Of a DNA stretch of 64,000 nucleotides, positions 40,757 to 48,050 are shown in pieces (position 1 is the first letter of the stretch; each line of letters starts with the position of its first letter). The position numbers were made by a program, and so were the translations under genes. The DNA comes from an uncultured Spirochaetia bacterium (GTDB lineage Bacteria > Spirochaetota > Spirochaetia > SZUA-6 > Bin103). The notes beneath the pieces are model-generated. The model saw nothing but the letters and a program-made list of their open reading frames with translations. It searched no databases and was not told the DNA's origin. The DNA lies in assembly GCA_958296075.1 (NCBI GenBank), contig CATQHW010000003.1:682001-746000 (forward strand). Direction: 5' to 3'.

Positions 40757-41815
40757 ATGCATGATTCCGGCTACAAGCGGCTGTTCTCGCAACCGCTGAT
40801 GGTGCGGGAGCTGCTGCGAGGTTTCGTCGCCCGCGAGTGGAGCGACGCGCTCGATTTCACGACGCTCAGGCCGGTGCCGGCGAGTTTCGTGAGCCACCGG
40901 CTGCGCCAGCGGCACGGCGATCTGGTGTGGCAGGTGCGCTTTCGGGGGGAATGGCTGTACCTGTTGGTGCTGTTGGAGTTCCAGTCGACGGTGGAATCGG
41001 CGATGGCGGTGCGGGTGCTGACCTATACCGGTCTGCTGTACGAGAAGCTGATCGACGAAGGAGTGCTGCGCCGGCACGGCAAGCTGCCGCCGGTGCTGCC
41101 GATAGTGATCTACAACGGAACCAGGCCGTGGACGGCGGCGGTGGACGTGGCGGAGATGATCGCGTTCGGAGGGGAAGCGCTGGAGCGGTATCAGCCGTCG
41201 CTGCGGTACTACCTGCTTGACGAAGGGCGAATGGGAGCGGACGATCTGCCTCGCCGAAACTTGGTGTCGGCGTTGATAGCGCTGGAGACGAATCGGGAGC
41301 GGGAGCAGGCGCCGGAGCTGTTGGCAGGGTTGATTGGGCGGCTGCGGGAGATGGGGGACCCGGAGTTGACGCGGGTGTTCCAGGAATGGGTGGAGCAGGT
41401 GCTGGTGCCGCGAGGGCTGAGAGGCACGGAGATGGAGCCGATGCCGAGACTGGAGGAGGTGCGGACGATGTTGCAGGAAATGGTAGCCGAGTGGGTGGCG
41501 GAAGGCCACGAGCGGGGCCTGAAAGAAGGTATCGAGCAGGGCATCGAACGGGGCATCGAACGGGGTATCGAACAGGGCATCGAACAGGGCATCGAGCAGG
41601 GCATCGAACAGGGCATCGAGCAGGTTCGTGCCGAAGAACGCCGGCTGCTGTGCCGCTTGGCGGTGCGGAAGTTCACGACGGAAACAGGGCCGCGGTTGTC
41701 CGCGCTGCTGGAGCGCCTGAGCGATCCGGAACGATTGGCCGAGGTCGGCGAGTGGATCATCGAATGCGAGACGGAGAGGGAGCTGCTCGACCGCGTGCAG
41801 GAGGCGATCTCATGA
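40757..41815 (+). CDS. Rpn-family recombination-promoting nuclease / Transposase_31 (PD-(D/E)XK), intact copy 2
   Basis: 352 residues from ATG 40757 (MHDSGYKRLFSQPLMV, the family's standard start; ATG 40736 is also in frame). The nuclease core shows D55 in GDLVWQVRF and E74-x-Q76 in LVLLEFQST, the PD-(D/E)-x-Q/K pattern, then MAVRVLTYTGLLYE and VLPIVIYNGTRPW. A linker leads to eight tandem GIE[QR] tetrapeptides (12-bp DNA repeats, 41528-41623), and a C-terminal helical domain (RRLLCRLAVRKF...ECETERELLDRV) resembles DUF4351. Rpn proteins cut DNA, promote RecA-independent recombination and have been reported as phage-defence toxins with an intragenic antitoxin. The only intact nuclease of three copies. 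Confidence 0.9.
   Translation: MHDSGYKRLFSQPLMVRELLRGFVAREWSDALDFTTLRPVPASFVSHRLRQRHGDLVWQVRFRGEWLYLLVLLEFQSTVESAMAVRVLTYTGLLYEKLIDEGVLRRHGKLPPVLPIVIYNGTRPWTAAVDVAEMIAFGGEALERYQPSLRYYLLDEGRMGADDLPRRNLVSALIALETNREREQAPELLAGLIGRLREMGDPELTRVFQEWVEQVLVPRGLRGTEMEPMPRLEEVRTMLQEMVAEWVAEGHERGLKEGIEQGIERGIERGIEQGIEQGIEQGIEQGIEQVRAEERRLLCRLAVRKFTTETGPRLSALLERLSDPERLAEVGEWIIECETERELLDRVQEAIS
41432..41815 (+). CDS. Possible internally initiated C-terminal Rpn product (RpnS-like antitoxin)
   Basis: Inside the intact rpn gene an ATG at 41432 is preceded by AGAGG at seven-base spacing and is followed by MEPMPRLEEVRTMLQEM, the GIE repeats and the C-terminal domain (127 residues). The identical site occurs at 39634 and 42796 in the degraded copies. 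In published work on E. coli Rpn, such C-terminal products with variable four-residue repeats neutralise the full-length nuclease. Here internal initiation is inferred from the ribosome-binding site and from its conservation in copies that lost the nuclease. Confidence 0.5.
   Translation: MEPMPRLEEVRTMLQEMVAEWVAEGHERGLKEGIEQGIERGIERGIEQGIEQGIEQGIEQGIEQVRAEERRLLCRLAVRKFTTETGPRLSALLERLSDPERLAEVGEWIIECETERELLDRVQEAIS
41528..41623. repeat. Eight 12-bp tandem repeats encoding GIE[QR]
   Basis: Units of the type ggcatcgaacag run in frame. Copy 1 and copy 3 of the gene have only three units each at the same position. The repeat region lies in the helix that, in the characterised E. coli relatives, varies between strains and mediates dimerisation. 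Confidence 0.9.
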
Positions 41816-41870
41816 CATTGCGCTTCCCAAGCTCCACAGCCTTCTGATCAGGGGTTCCGCGATACCGTGA

Positions 41871-42245
41871 ATGGGAGGCACGGATCGCCATGGGCTTACC
41901 GATACGGACCTGCGGATAGTCGTCGAGCACGTCAAGCGGATGCTGCCGGCGATGCTGATCGAGACCGCTCCCGACTACTCCGACACGCAGAAGCTCATCG
42001 CCCGCATCGAAGAGAACCTGGTCCGGGTCGAGGAGCACTTGGCGCGGTCCGAGGAACGGTCGGCGCAGGAGTTCAAGGCTCTTCGCGAGTTGATGCATGC
42101 GGGCTTCGCGGCGGTCGACAAGCGCTTTGAAGACATGAACAAGCGCTTCGAGGACATGAACAAGCGCTTCACCGCGCTCCAGTGGATGGGCACCGTGGCG
42201 TTCGTCGTCCTCGGCATCGTGATCTCGGTCGTCGGGCTTTCGTGA
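41871..42245 (+). CDS. Tail-anchored coiled-coil protein, copy 2
   Basis: 124 residues. One base is missing at the original start (atgggctt for atggcgctt at about 41890), putting that ATG out of frame. An upstream ATG at 41871 enters the correct frame and adds MGGTDRHG before LTDTDLRIVVEH, so the protein is still encoded. It has only two KRFEDMN heptads against four and six in the paralogues, with the same C-terminal membrane helix. It follows the intact rpn gene by 55 bases. The relocation of the start suggests the reading frame is being kept. Confidence 0.72.
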   Translation: MGGTDRHGLTDTDLRIVVEHVKRMLPAMLIETAPDYSDTQKLIARIEENLVRVEEHLARSEERSAQEFKALRELMHAGFAAVDKRFEDMNKRFEDMNKRFTALQWMGTVAFVVLGIVISVVGLS

Positions 42246-42504
42246 CGTAGGACCTGAGAGCTGCTATCGCGGCCCTGCAGCCGGTGTCGGTTCGTGCGCC
42301 GGCATACCCGCCTTTTGAAGCGCCAGCGCGGCGTGGGCCGCTTAAGGTGTCAAAGGGCGTTCATCCGGGTCAACGCGCCTGCCGGTGCGCCGCGACATCG
42401 GATCCACCGATCGTCAGGATCGGGGCTGCGTGTGCCGGATGGCGCTCGGGAGGTGCGGATGGATCAGGAATTGATTGGCGATCATGGCGACCGGCTCGGC
42501 AGCC

Positions 42505-43119
42505 ATGCATGATTCCGGCTAGATCGCGTTCGGAGGGGAAGCGCTGGAGCGGTATCAGCCGTCGCTGCGGTACTACCTGCTTGACGAAGGGCGAATGGGA
42601 GCGGACGATCTGCCTCGCCGAAACTTGGTGTCGGCGTTGATAGCGCTGGAGACGAATCGGGAGCGGGAGCAGGCGCCGGAGCTGTTGGCAGGGTTGATTG
42701 GGCGGCTGCGGGAGATGGGGGACCCGGAGTTGACGCGGGTGTTCCAGGAATGGGTGGAGCAGGTGCTGGTGCCGCGAGGGCTGAGAGGCACGGAGATGGA
42801 GCCGATGCCGAGACTGGAGGAGGTGCGGACGATGTTGCAGGAAATGGTAGCCGAGTGGATGGCGGAAGGCCACGAGCGGGGCCTGAAAGAAGGTATCGAA
42901 CGGGGCATCGAACGGGGTATCGAGCAGGTCCGTGCCGAAGAACGCCGGCTGCTGTGCCGCTTGGCGGCGCGGAAGTTCACGGCGGAAACAGGGCCGCGGT
43001 TGTCCGCGCTGCTGGAGCGCCTGAGCGATCCGGAACGATTGGCCGAGGTCGGCGAGTGGATCATCGAATGCGAGACGGAGAGGGAGCTGCTCGACCGCGT
43101 GCAGGAGGCGATCTCATGA
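42505..43119 (+). pseudogene. rpn-type nuclease gene, copy 3 (nuclease domain deleted; C-terminal part intact)
   Basis: It starts MHDSG like copy 2. Then 384 bases (exactly 128 codons; copy-2 positions 40774-41157) are missing. The junction reads CTAG and puts a TAG (42520-42522) directly in frame, after which the protein continues in the same frame (IAFGGEALERYQPSLRYY...). The nuclease core with D55, E74 and Q76 is gone. The rest is open to 43119. A start at 42595 (MGADDLPRRN) and the AGAGG-ATG internal site at 42796 are intact, with three GIE[QR] repeats. It could only supply C-terminal, antitoxin-like product. Confidence 0.88.
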
Positions 43120-43256
43120 CATTGCGCTCCAGACCACAGCCTCTCGGCGCTCGCAGAGTGAAGGCCACTCGGCTCGCTGACAGGGCCGGTATGGCCGGCC
43201 TGAGCCTTGTCTGATCAGGGGTTCCGCGATACCGTGCATGGGAGGCACGGATCACC

Positions 43257-43730
43257 ATGGCGCTTACCGATACGGACCTGCGGATAGTCGTCGAGCACGT
43301 CAAGCGCCTGCTGCCGGCGCTGCTGATCGAGACCGCCCCCGACTACTCCGACACGCAAAAGCTCATCGCCCGCATCGAAGAGAACCTGATCCGGGTCGAG
43401 GAGCACTTGGCGCGGTCCGAGGAACGGTCGGCGCAGGAGTTCAAGGCTCTCCGCGAGTTGATGCATGCGGGCTTCGCGGCGGTCGACAAGCGTTTCGAGG
43501 ACATGAACAAGCGCTTCGAAGAACTGAACGCCAATATCGACAAGCGCTTCGCGGCGGTCGACAAGCGCTTTGAAGACATGCGCAAGCGTTTCGAGGACAT
43601 GAACAAGCGCTTTGAAGATATGAACAAGCGCTTCGAGGACATGAACAAGCGCTTCACCGCGCTCCAGTGGATGGGCACCGTGGCGTTCGTCGTCCTCGGC
43701 ATCGTGGTCTCGGTCGTCGGGCTTTCGTGA
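43257..43730 (+). CDS. Tail-anchored coiled-coil protein, copy 3
   Basis: 157 residues, the longest of the three. The N-terminal half is nearly identical to copy 1. The coil is expanded: FEDMNKRFEELNANIDKRFAAVDKRF followed by four more KRFEDM[RN] heptads (21-bp repeats, about 43483-43655). The C-terminal membrane helix is the same. GGGAGG precedes the ATG. Repeat-number differences between the copies (four, two, six or more) parallel those in the adjacent rpn genes. Confidence 0.75.
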   Translation: MALTDTDLRIVVEHVKRLLPALLIETAPDYSDTQKLIARIEENLIRVEEHLARSEERSAQEFKALRELMHAGFAAVDKRFEDMNKRFEELNANIDKRFAAVDKRFEDMRKRFEDMNKRFEDMNKRFEDMNKRFTALQWMGTVAFVVLGIVVSVVGLS

Positions 43731-43824
43731 CGTGGCGGCGGTACAGGACCGGCCGCAGAGCTGCGAGCCGGCGGACTGACCCCGTAATCGTCAACGCGGC
43801 CAGCCCGCAGGAGGGGCCGCGAGC

Positions 43825-44940
43825 TCAGATACGGCCGGTGCGGCGCAGCACGGTCAGGTGGTTGCGCACGTTGTCGTGTTCGAAATAGGCGTCTTGCAGG
43901 TGGCGCCTGCCGCGCGATCGCAGCGCCGTGCGGCCGTGCAACACGCGGTGCGCGGCGGCCAGCAGCAACTGGCCCGCTTCCAGCCGAAAGCGGGCCTGGG
44001 CGGCGTCCGCGTTGATGCGCGCCGACAGGTCGTGATAGGCGGCGTAGAAGTCGCGCAGCCGGGGCTGCGACAGCGGTATCGGCTGCATCTGCTGCGTGTT
44101 GAAGCGCACCATCCTGACGTTCCCTTCGACATCCAGCTCGACCATGGGGCCGACCGCGCAGCTCTCGTCCTTCTCGCTGAACAGACGGAACGGCACCGGC
44201 ACGGCGCACAGCTCCTCGAACCGCTCGGGGCGATCGCGGCGCAGCCCGTCGACCACCGCGAAGGCGTCCACGATCAAGGAGTCCCCACCGTCGCACTCGT
44301 TGGTCAGCATGTGCAGCGCCTGCACGCTCGGCGGCCAGAGGTAGCTGGTGAAGTCGTTGTGCGGAGCGATCGCCAAGTCGGTGTGCGCGATGCTGTATCC
44401 CGCCGGATCGACCGTGACGTTGTGGATGCGTTCGAACACCACTTCGCGGATCGGCCCCATCCGGGACACGAGCTGCTCGGCCGTATCGGGCGCGGTCGGC
44501 GCGTCGATCAGGACGCACGCGCCGGTCCTCAGGAACTCCTCGATCAGATCGGCGGCGGTCCGGTCGCTGCTCAGGAACCGGCCGTAGTCGAACCGGCGCG
44601 GCTGGAAGCGGCAGTCCCAGTACTCCATCTCGCGCTGCGGGCGACCGATGAGCGCGTGGATCTCGCTCGACCGGAAGCGGGTGCGATGTCCATCCGACCA
44701 CGTGACGGCGATCGCCTCGTCGTCGCGCCCGGCGCGTTCGACGGCGGCGCGCTGCGGCCGCAGGTCGGCGGCGACCTGGAAGACGTGAAACCGCTTCTCC
44801 GTGGTCTGCCCGACGCGGCACTCGCCGCATCCGCAATTGTCGCGCAACCACAGGTACGGAAGGGCGGTCCGTTCCCCGCCGCGCCAGACCGCGGTCAGGG
44901 CGTCGCCCTCGTCCACGAGACTGCTGATCGAATGCTTCAT
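43825..44940 (-). CDS. Gamma-butyrobetaine hydroxylase/TauD-like Fe(II)/2-oxoglutarate dioxygenase (TmpA-like)
   Basis: 371 residues from ATG 44938-44940 with a GAGGAGG ribosome-binding site. The N-terminal DUF971-type domain has WLRDNCGCGECR with clustered Cys (C36, C38, C41) for Zn, as in GBBH. The catalytic domain carries the iron ligands H194 and D196 (APHNDFTSY) and the distal His in HRVLHGRTAL. GBBH-like enzymes hydroxylate trimethylammonium compounds. The divergent neighbour is an HD-domain protein; GBBH-like plus HD-domain is the gene pair tmpA-tmpB, which converts 2-trimethylaminoethylphosphonate to glycine betaine and phosphate. Assignment to TmpA is inferred from context. Confidence 0.85.
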   Translation of the reverse strand: MKHSISSLVDEGDALTAVWRGGERTALPYLWLRDNCGCGECRVGQTTEKRFHVFQVAADLRPQRAAVERAGRDDEAIAVTWSDGHRTRFRSSEIHALIGRPQREMEYWDCRFQPRRFDYGRFLSSDRTAADLIEEFLRTGACVLIDAPTAPDTAEQLVSRMGPIREVVFERIHNVTVDPAGYSIAHTDLAIAPHNDFTSYLWPPSVQALHMLTNECDGGDSLIVDAFAVVDGLRRDRPERFEELCAVPVPFRLFSEKDESCAVGPMVELDVEGNVRMVRFNTQQMQPIPLSQPRLRDFYAAYHDLSARINADAAQARFRLEAGQLLLAAAHRVLHGRTALRSRGRRHLQDAYFEHDNVRNHLTVLRRTGRI

Positions 44941-44981
44941 GGTCGACCTCCTCAAGTTCGGAACGGCGATGCGACGGCCAT

Positions 44982-45019
44982 GCCGGGTTGTTGACCCGGC
45001 TGCCGATCAAGAATAATCA
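44982..45019 (+). promoter_or_regulatory. Promoter and operator-like palindrome in the divergent dioxygenase/HD intergenic region
   Basis: TTGACC (44991-44996), a 17-base spacer and TAATCA (45014-45019) point toward the HD gene. A 7-bp-arm palindrome, gccgggt-tgttg-acccggc (44982-45000), covers the -35. A regulator binding here could control both divergent genes. No regulator gene is next to it. Confidence 0.45.
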
Positions 45020-45041
45020 TGCGTACCGGGGAGGACGCAAC

Positions 45042-45641
45042 ATGCCAAGTACCTCACGGACGATGGACGGGCCGACGGTCAGCTTTACCAGCATGGCGGA
45101 CGGGACGCGCGGTGACTACGATCTGCTGGCGCGGTTCGAGGACGAGTTCGCCGCCGGCACCGCCGACCGGGTGCTTGCGCAGCTCGGCGAGCTGTCCGGC
45201 TCGCTGGCCGGCTACCAGGTCGACCGGCTGGAACACTCGCTGCAGACCGCGACGCGCGCCTACCGCGACGGCGCGGAGGAGGAGATGGTGGTAGCGGCGC
45301 TGCTCCACGACATCGACGACCTGCTGGCCCCGCACGGCCACGGCGAACTCTCCGCGCTGGTGCTGCGCCCCTACGTGACCGAGCGGACCTGGTGGATCGT
45401 CCGGCACCACGGGCTGTTCCAGCTCCACTACTACGCCCACCACCTGGGCCGCGACCGCGACGCGCGCGACAAGTACCGCGACCATCCCTGGTACCGGGAC
45501 GCCGTCGACTTCTGTCACCGCTGGGATCAGTGCTCGTTCGATCCCGACTACGATTCGCTGCCGCTTTCGTTCTTCGAACCGATGGTGCGCCGGGTGTTCG
45601 CGCGCGAGCCGTTCAGCCTGGCGCCAAGGAGGCACGCATGA
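45042..45641 (+). CDS. HD-domain protein, TmpB/PhnZ-like diiron oxygenase candidate
   Basis: 199 residues, RBS GGGGAGG. The fold shows RLEHSLQTATRAY (H65), the HD pair H89-D90 in ALLHDIDDLL, H98/H100, H122-H123 in VRHHGLFQ and D162 in HRWDQCSFDPDY. These suit a two-metal HD site of the PhnZ/TmpB oxygenase type rather than a nucleotide hydrolase. TmpB cleaves the C-P bond of hydroxylated 2-trimethylaminoethylphosphonate. The divergent GBBH-like gene is the expected partner, and the next gene (ATGA overlap) is a folate-type demethylase. I am confident about HD; the oxygenase role is inference. Confidence 0.8.
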   Translation: MPSTSRTMDGPTVSFTSMADGTRGDYDLLARFEDEFAAGTADRVLAQLGELSGSLAGYQVDRLEHSLQTATRAYRDGAEEEMVVAALLHDIDDLLAPHGHGELSALVLRPYVTERTWWIVRHHGLFQLHYYAHHLGRDRDARDKYRDHPWYRDAVDFCHRWDQCSFDPDYDSLPLSFFEPMVRRVFAREPFSLAPRRHA

Positions 45642-46942
45642 CCGGCCAACCGCAGAGCGTCGACCAGTCCGACCGCATCGTTCCGATCAACCTGCGCCAG
45701 AGCGGACGCACGCCCACGGAGCTGCTCATCTCCACCCGCGTGCGCAAGTCGCCCTACTGGCACCTGTCCCACGCCGCCGGATGCTGGCGCGCCACGGTGT
45801 ACAACCGCGTCTACCATCCGCGCGGCTACGTGCGGCCGGAGGACGGCGGCGCGGCCGCCGAGCACGAGGCGCTGACCCATCACGTCACGCTCTGGAACGT
45901 CGCGGTCGAGCGTCAGATCCGCGTCAAGGGACCGGACGCGGAGCGGTTCACCGACTACGTCATCACCCGCAACGCCGCCCGCATCGAGCCTATGCATGCC
46001 AAATACGTCATCCTCTGCAACGAGAAGGGCGGCATCCTCAACGATCCGGTGCTGCTGCGCCTCTCCGAGGACGAGTTCTGGTTCTCGCTCGCCGACTCCG
46101 ACCTGCTCTATTGGCTGCAGGGGGTCAACGTCGGCAAGCGCATGGATGTCGAGATCGACGAGATCGACGTCTGCCCCGTGCAGATACAGGGGCCGAAGTC
46201 GGAGGCGCTGATGGCCGATCTGGTAGGAGAAGGCATCCGCGCCATTCCCTACTACGGCATCATGGAAGCCGTGATCGCCGGCTGTGACGTCGTGATCTCC
46301 CAATCGGGGTTTTCAGGGGAGAAGGGCTACGAGATCTATCTGCGCGATGCCACCCTGCACGCCGAGAAGCTCTGGAACGCGCTGCTGGAGGCCGGCAAGG
46401 CGCACCGGCTCAAGGTCATAGCGCCCGGCCATCAGCGCCGCATCCAGGCCGGCATCATGTCCTGGGGCCAGGACATCGACCACGAGACGGTGCCGTTCCA
46501 GTGCAACCTGGCCTATCAGGTGCCGCGCAGGAAGAAGGCCGACTACATCGGCAAGGCGGCCCTGGAGCGCATCCGCGAACAGGTCGACGCCGGCCGCCCG
46601 CCGTTCCGTATGACGATGGTCGGCATGACCATCGGCGGCCGGCCGATCGACGACTACGCTCCCGACTTCTGGCTGGTGTCGGACGCCGGCGGCGGCGATC
46701 CGATCGGCTACCTGACCTCGCCGTGGTACGCCCCGGAGCTCGGCTGCAACATCGGCCTGGGCCACGTGCCGGTCGACCTTTCGGCCGTCGGCACCGAGCT
46801 CACCGTCTGGCTGCCGGACGAGTACGCTGGCGAGCCGGGCAAGCCCGACCGGGCGCAGGTGTGCGAGGTCCCGTTCCGGCCGTCGGTCAATCCCAGCGCT
46901 CGCGAGCTGGCGCACGCCCGCGGCGAGGACGCGGCGGTCTAG
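45638..46942 (+). CDS. GcvT-family (aminomethyltransferase/DmdA-like) folate-dependent demethylase
   Basis: 434 residues. ATG overlaps the HD stop, with AAGGAGG in the HD gene's last codons. The GcvT fold is seen in VTLWNVAVERQIRVKGPDAERFTDYVITRN, YVILCNEKGGILNDPVLLRLSEDEFWFS, VISQSGFSGEKGYEIYL (folate-binding Glu region) and the C-terminal barrel (GDPIGYLTSPWYAPELGCNIGLGHV). It is longer at the N-terminus than glycine-cleavage T protein, resembling the stand-alone demethylases that transfer methyl groups from methylated amines or sulfonium compounds to tetrahydrofolate. In this operon a role in demethylating a betaine-type product is plausible. Confidence 0.85.
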   Translation: MTGQPQSVDQSDRIVPINLRQSGRTPTELLISTRVRKSPYWHLSHAAGCWRATVYNRVYHPRGYVRPEDGGAAAEHEALTHHVTLWNVAVERQIRVKGPDAERFTDYVITRNAARIEPMHAKYVILCNEKGGILNDPVLLRLSEDEFWFSLADSDLLYWLQGVNVGKRMDVEIDEIDVCPVQIQGPKSEALMADLVGEGIRAIPYYGIMEAVIAGCDVVISQSGFSGEKGYEIYLRDATLHAEKLWNALLEAGKAHRLKVIAPGHQRRIQAGIMSWGQDIDHETVPFQCNLAYQVPRRKKADYIGKAALERIREQVDAGRPPFRMTMVGMTIGGRPIDDYAPDFWLVSDAGGGDPIGYLTSPWYAPELGCNIGLGHVPVDLSAVGTELTVWLPDEYAGEPGKPDRAQVCEVPFRPSVNPSARELAHARGEDAAV

Positions 46943-46963
46943 GCCGGCTAGACCGGGGATGAC

Positions 46964-48016
46964 GTGACCAGCTATCAGATCGTCGAGTGGGGCGCGCCGC
47001 TGGCCGCGAACCACTACGAGACGCCGGAGCCGACCGGAACCGAGGTGCTGCTGCGCGTGACCTGCTGCGGCGTCTGTCACAGCGATCTCCACATCCGCGC
47101 CGGCTACTTCGACATGGGCCACGGGCAACAGCGCCGGCTGGAGAAGATCGGCGTCGAGCTGCCGCTTACGCTGGGCCACGAACCGGCCGGCGAGGTAGCG
47201 GCCGTGGGCCCCGACGCCGCCGGCGTGGCGGTCGGCGACCGGCGCGTGTGCTGGCCGTGGGTCGGCTGCCGGAGTTGCGCCGCCTGCCTGCGCGAGGAGG
47301 ACATCCTGTGCGAGCGGGGCCGCTACCTGGGCGCGCGGGTCGACGGCGGCTACAGCGACTACATGCTGGTTCCGCACCCGCGTTATCTGCTTCCCTACGA
47401 TGGGGTGGAGGAGGCGGTGGCCGCCACCTACGCGTGCGCGGGCATCACCTCGTACGCGGCGCTGAAGCGGGCCGTCGGCGGCCTCACCCGCGACGACACG
47501 CTGCTGTTGGTGGGGGCGGGCGGACTGGGCGCCAGCGGCCTGCGCATCGTGCCGGCCATGACCGAAGCGACGGTCGTCGTGGCCGACACCGATCCGGCCA
47601 AGCGGGCGTTGGCCGAACGGCTCGGCGCGGCGCAGACGATCGACAACGGCGATCCCGGCGCCGCCGCCAGGTTGCGGGAGCGGACCGGCGGGGTGGCTGC
47701 GTCGGTCGACTTCGTCGGCATGCCGCAGACCACCCTGTTCGCGATCGACACGTTGCGCCGCGGCTGCACGCACGTGGTCGTGGGCCTGTACGGCGGAGCG
47801 CTCGACATACCGATGCCCAACCTGATCTACAAGTTGCTGTCGCTGCGCGGCTCGCACGTGGGGACCCCGCAGGACCTCGCCGAGCTGATCGAGCTGCGCC
47901 GCGCCGGCCGGATCGAGCCGCCGCCGATCACCGAGCGGCCGCTCGGCGAGGTCAACGACGTGCTCACCGAGCTCACCGACGGCAAGATCGAAGGCCGGGT
48001 GGTGCTGCGGCCGTAG
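46964..48016 (+). CDS. Zinc-dependent alcohol dehydrogenase (MDR superfamily)
   Basis: 350 residues from GTG 46964. Catalytic Zn ligands are in CGVCHSDLH and LGHEPAGEV. The structural Zn site has four Cys in VGCRSCAACLREEDILC. The cofactor loop is VGAGGLGASGL with an Asp later (VVVADTDPAKR) favouring NAD. It oxidises an alcohol or reduces an aldehyde. It follows the GcvT-like gene by 21 bases and precedes two dioxygenases, so it probably handles an aldehyde or alcohol intermediate of the same pathway. Confidence 0.92.
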   Translation: MTSYQIVEWGAPLAANHYETPEPTGTEVLLRVTCCGVCHSDLHIRAGYFDMGHGQQRRLEKIGVELPLTLGHEPAGEVAAVGPDAAGVAVGDRRVCWPWVGCRSCAACLREEDILCERGRYLGARVDGGYSDYMLVPHPRYLLPYDGVEEAVAATYACAGITSYAALKRAVGGLTRDDTLLLVGAGGLGASGLRIVPAMTEATVVVADTDPAKRALAERLGAAQTIDNGDPGAAARLRERTGGVAASVDFVGMPQTTLFAIDTLRRGCTHVVVGLYGGALDIPMPNLIYKLLSLRGSHVGTPQDLAELIELRRAGRIEPPPITERPLGEVNDVLTELTDGKIEGRVVLRP

Positions 48017-48050
48017 CCTGCGATCGCCGTTCGTTGCTAACGTTGGCCCC

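Larger units (their letters stand above)
40492..42245 (+). repeat. Cassette copy 2: leader, intact rpn gene, tail-anchored coil gene
   Basis: Relative to copy 1 the stretch between leader and rpn is deleted (gcgaccggct joined directly to cggcagccatgc). The copy also shares with copy 3 an extra upstream segment (40492-40553 and 42246-42307, ending gccggcatac). Copies 2 and 3 are therefore each other's closest relatives. Confidence 0.88.
42246..43730 (+). repeat. Cassette copy 3: leader, rpn deletion remnant, tail-anchored coil gene
   Basis: The leader 42308-42496 is nearly identical to copy 2. The rpn gene carries a 384-base internal deletion. The array ends where the coil gene's membrane helix ends at 43730; no further leader follows. 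Confidence 0.88.

Noticed and set aside
41528-41623. Regular short repeats that could suggest a CRISPR array
   Set aside because: The units are contiguous 12-mers without spacers, are in frame inside the rpn gene and encode GIE[QR]; no cas gene is near.
43483-43655. 21-bp repeats as a possible origin or iteron cluster
   Set aside because: They are coding heptads of the tail-anchored coil protein, and their number differs between paralogues as coding repeats do.
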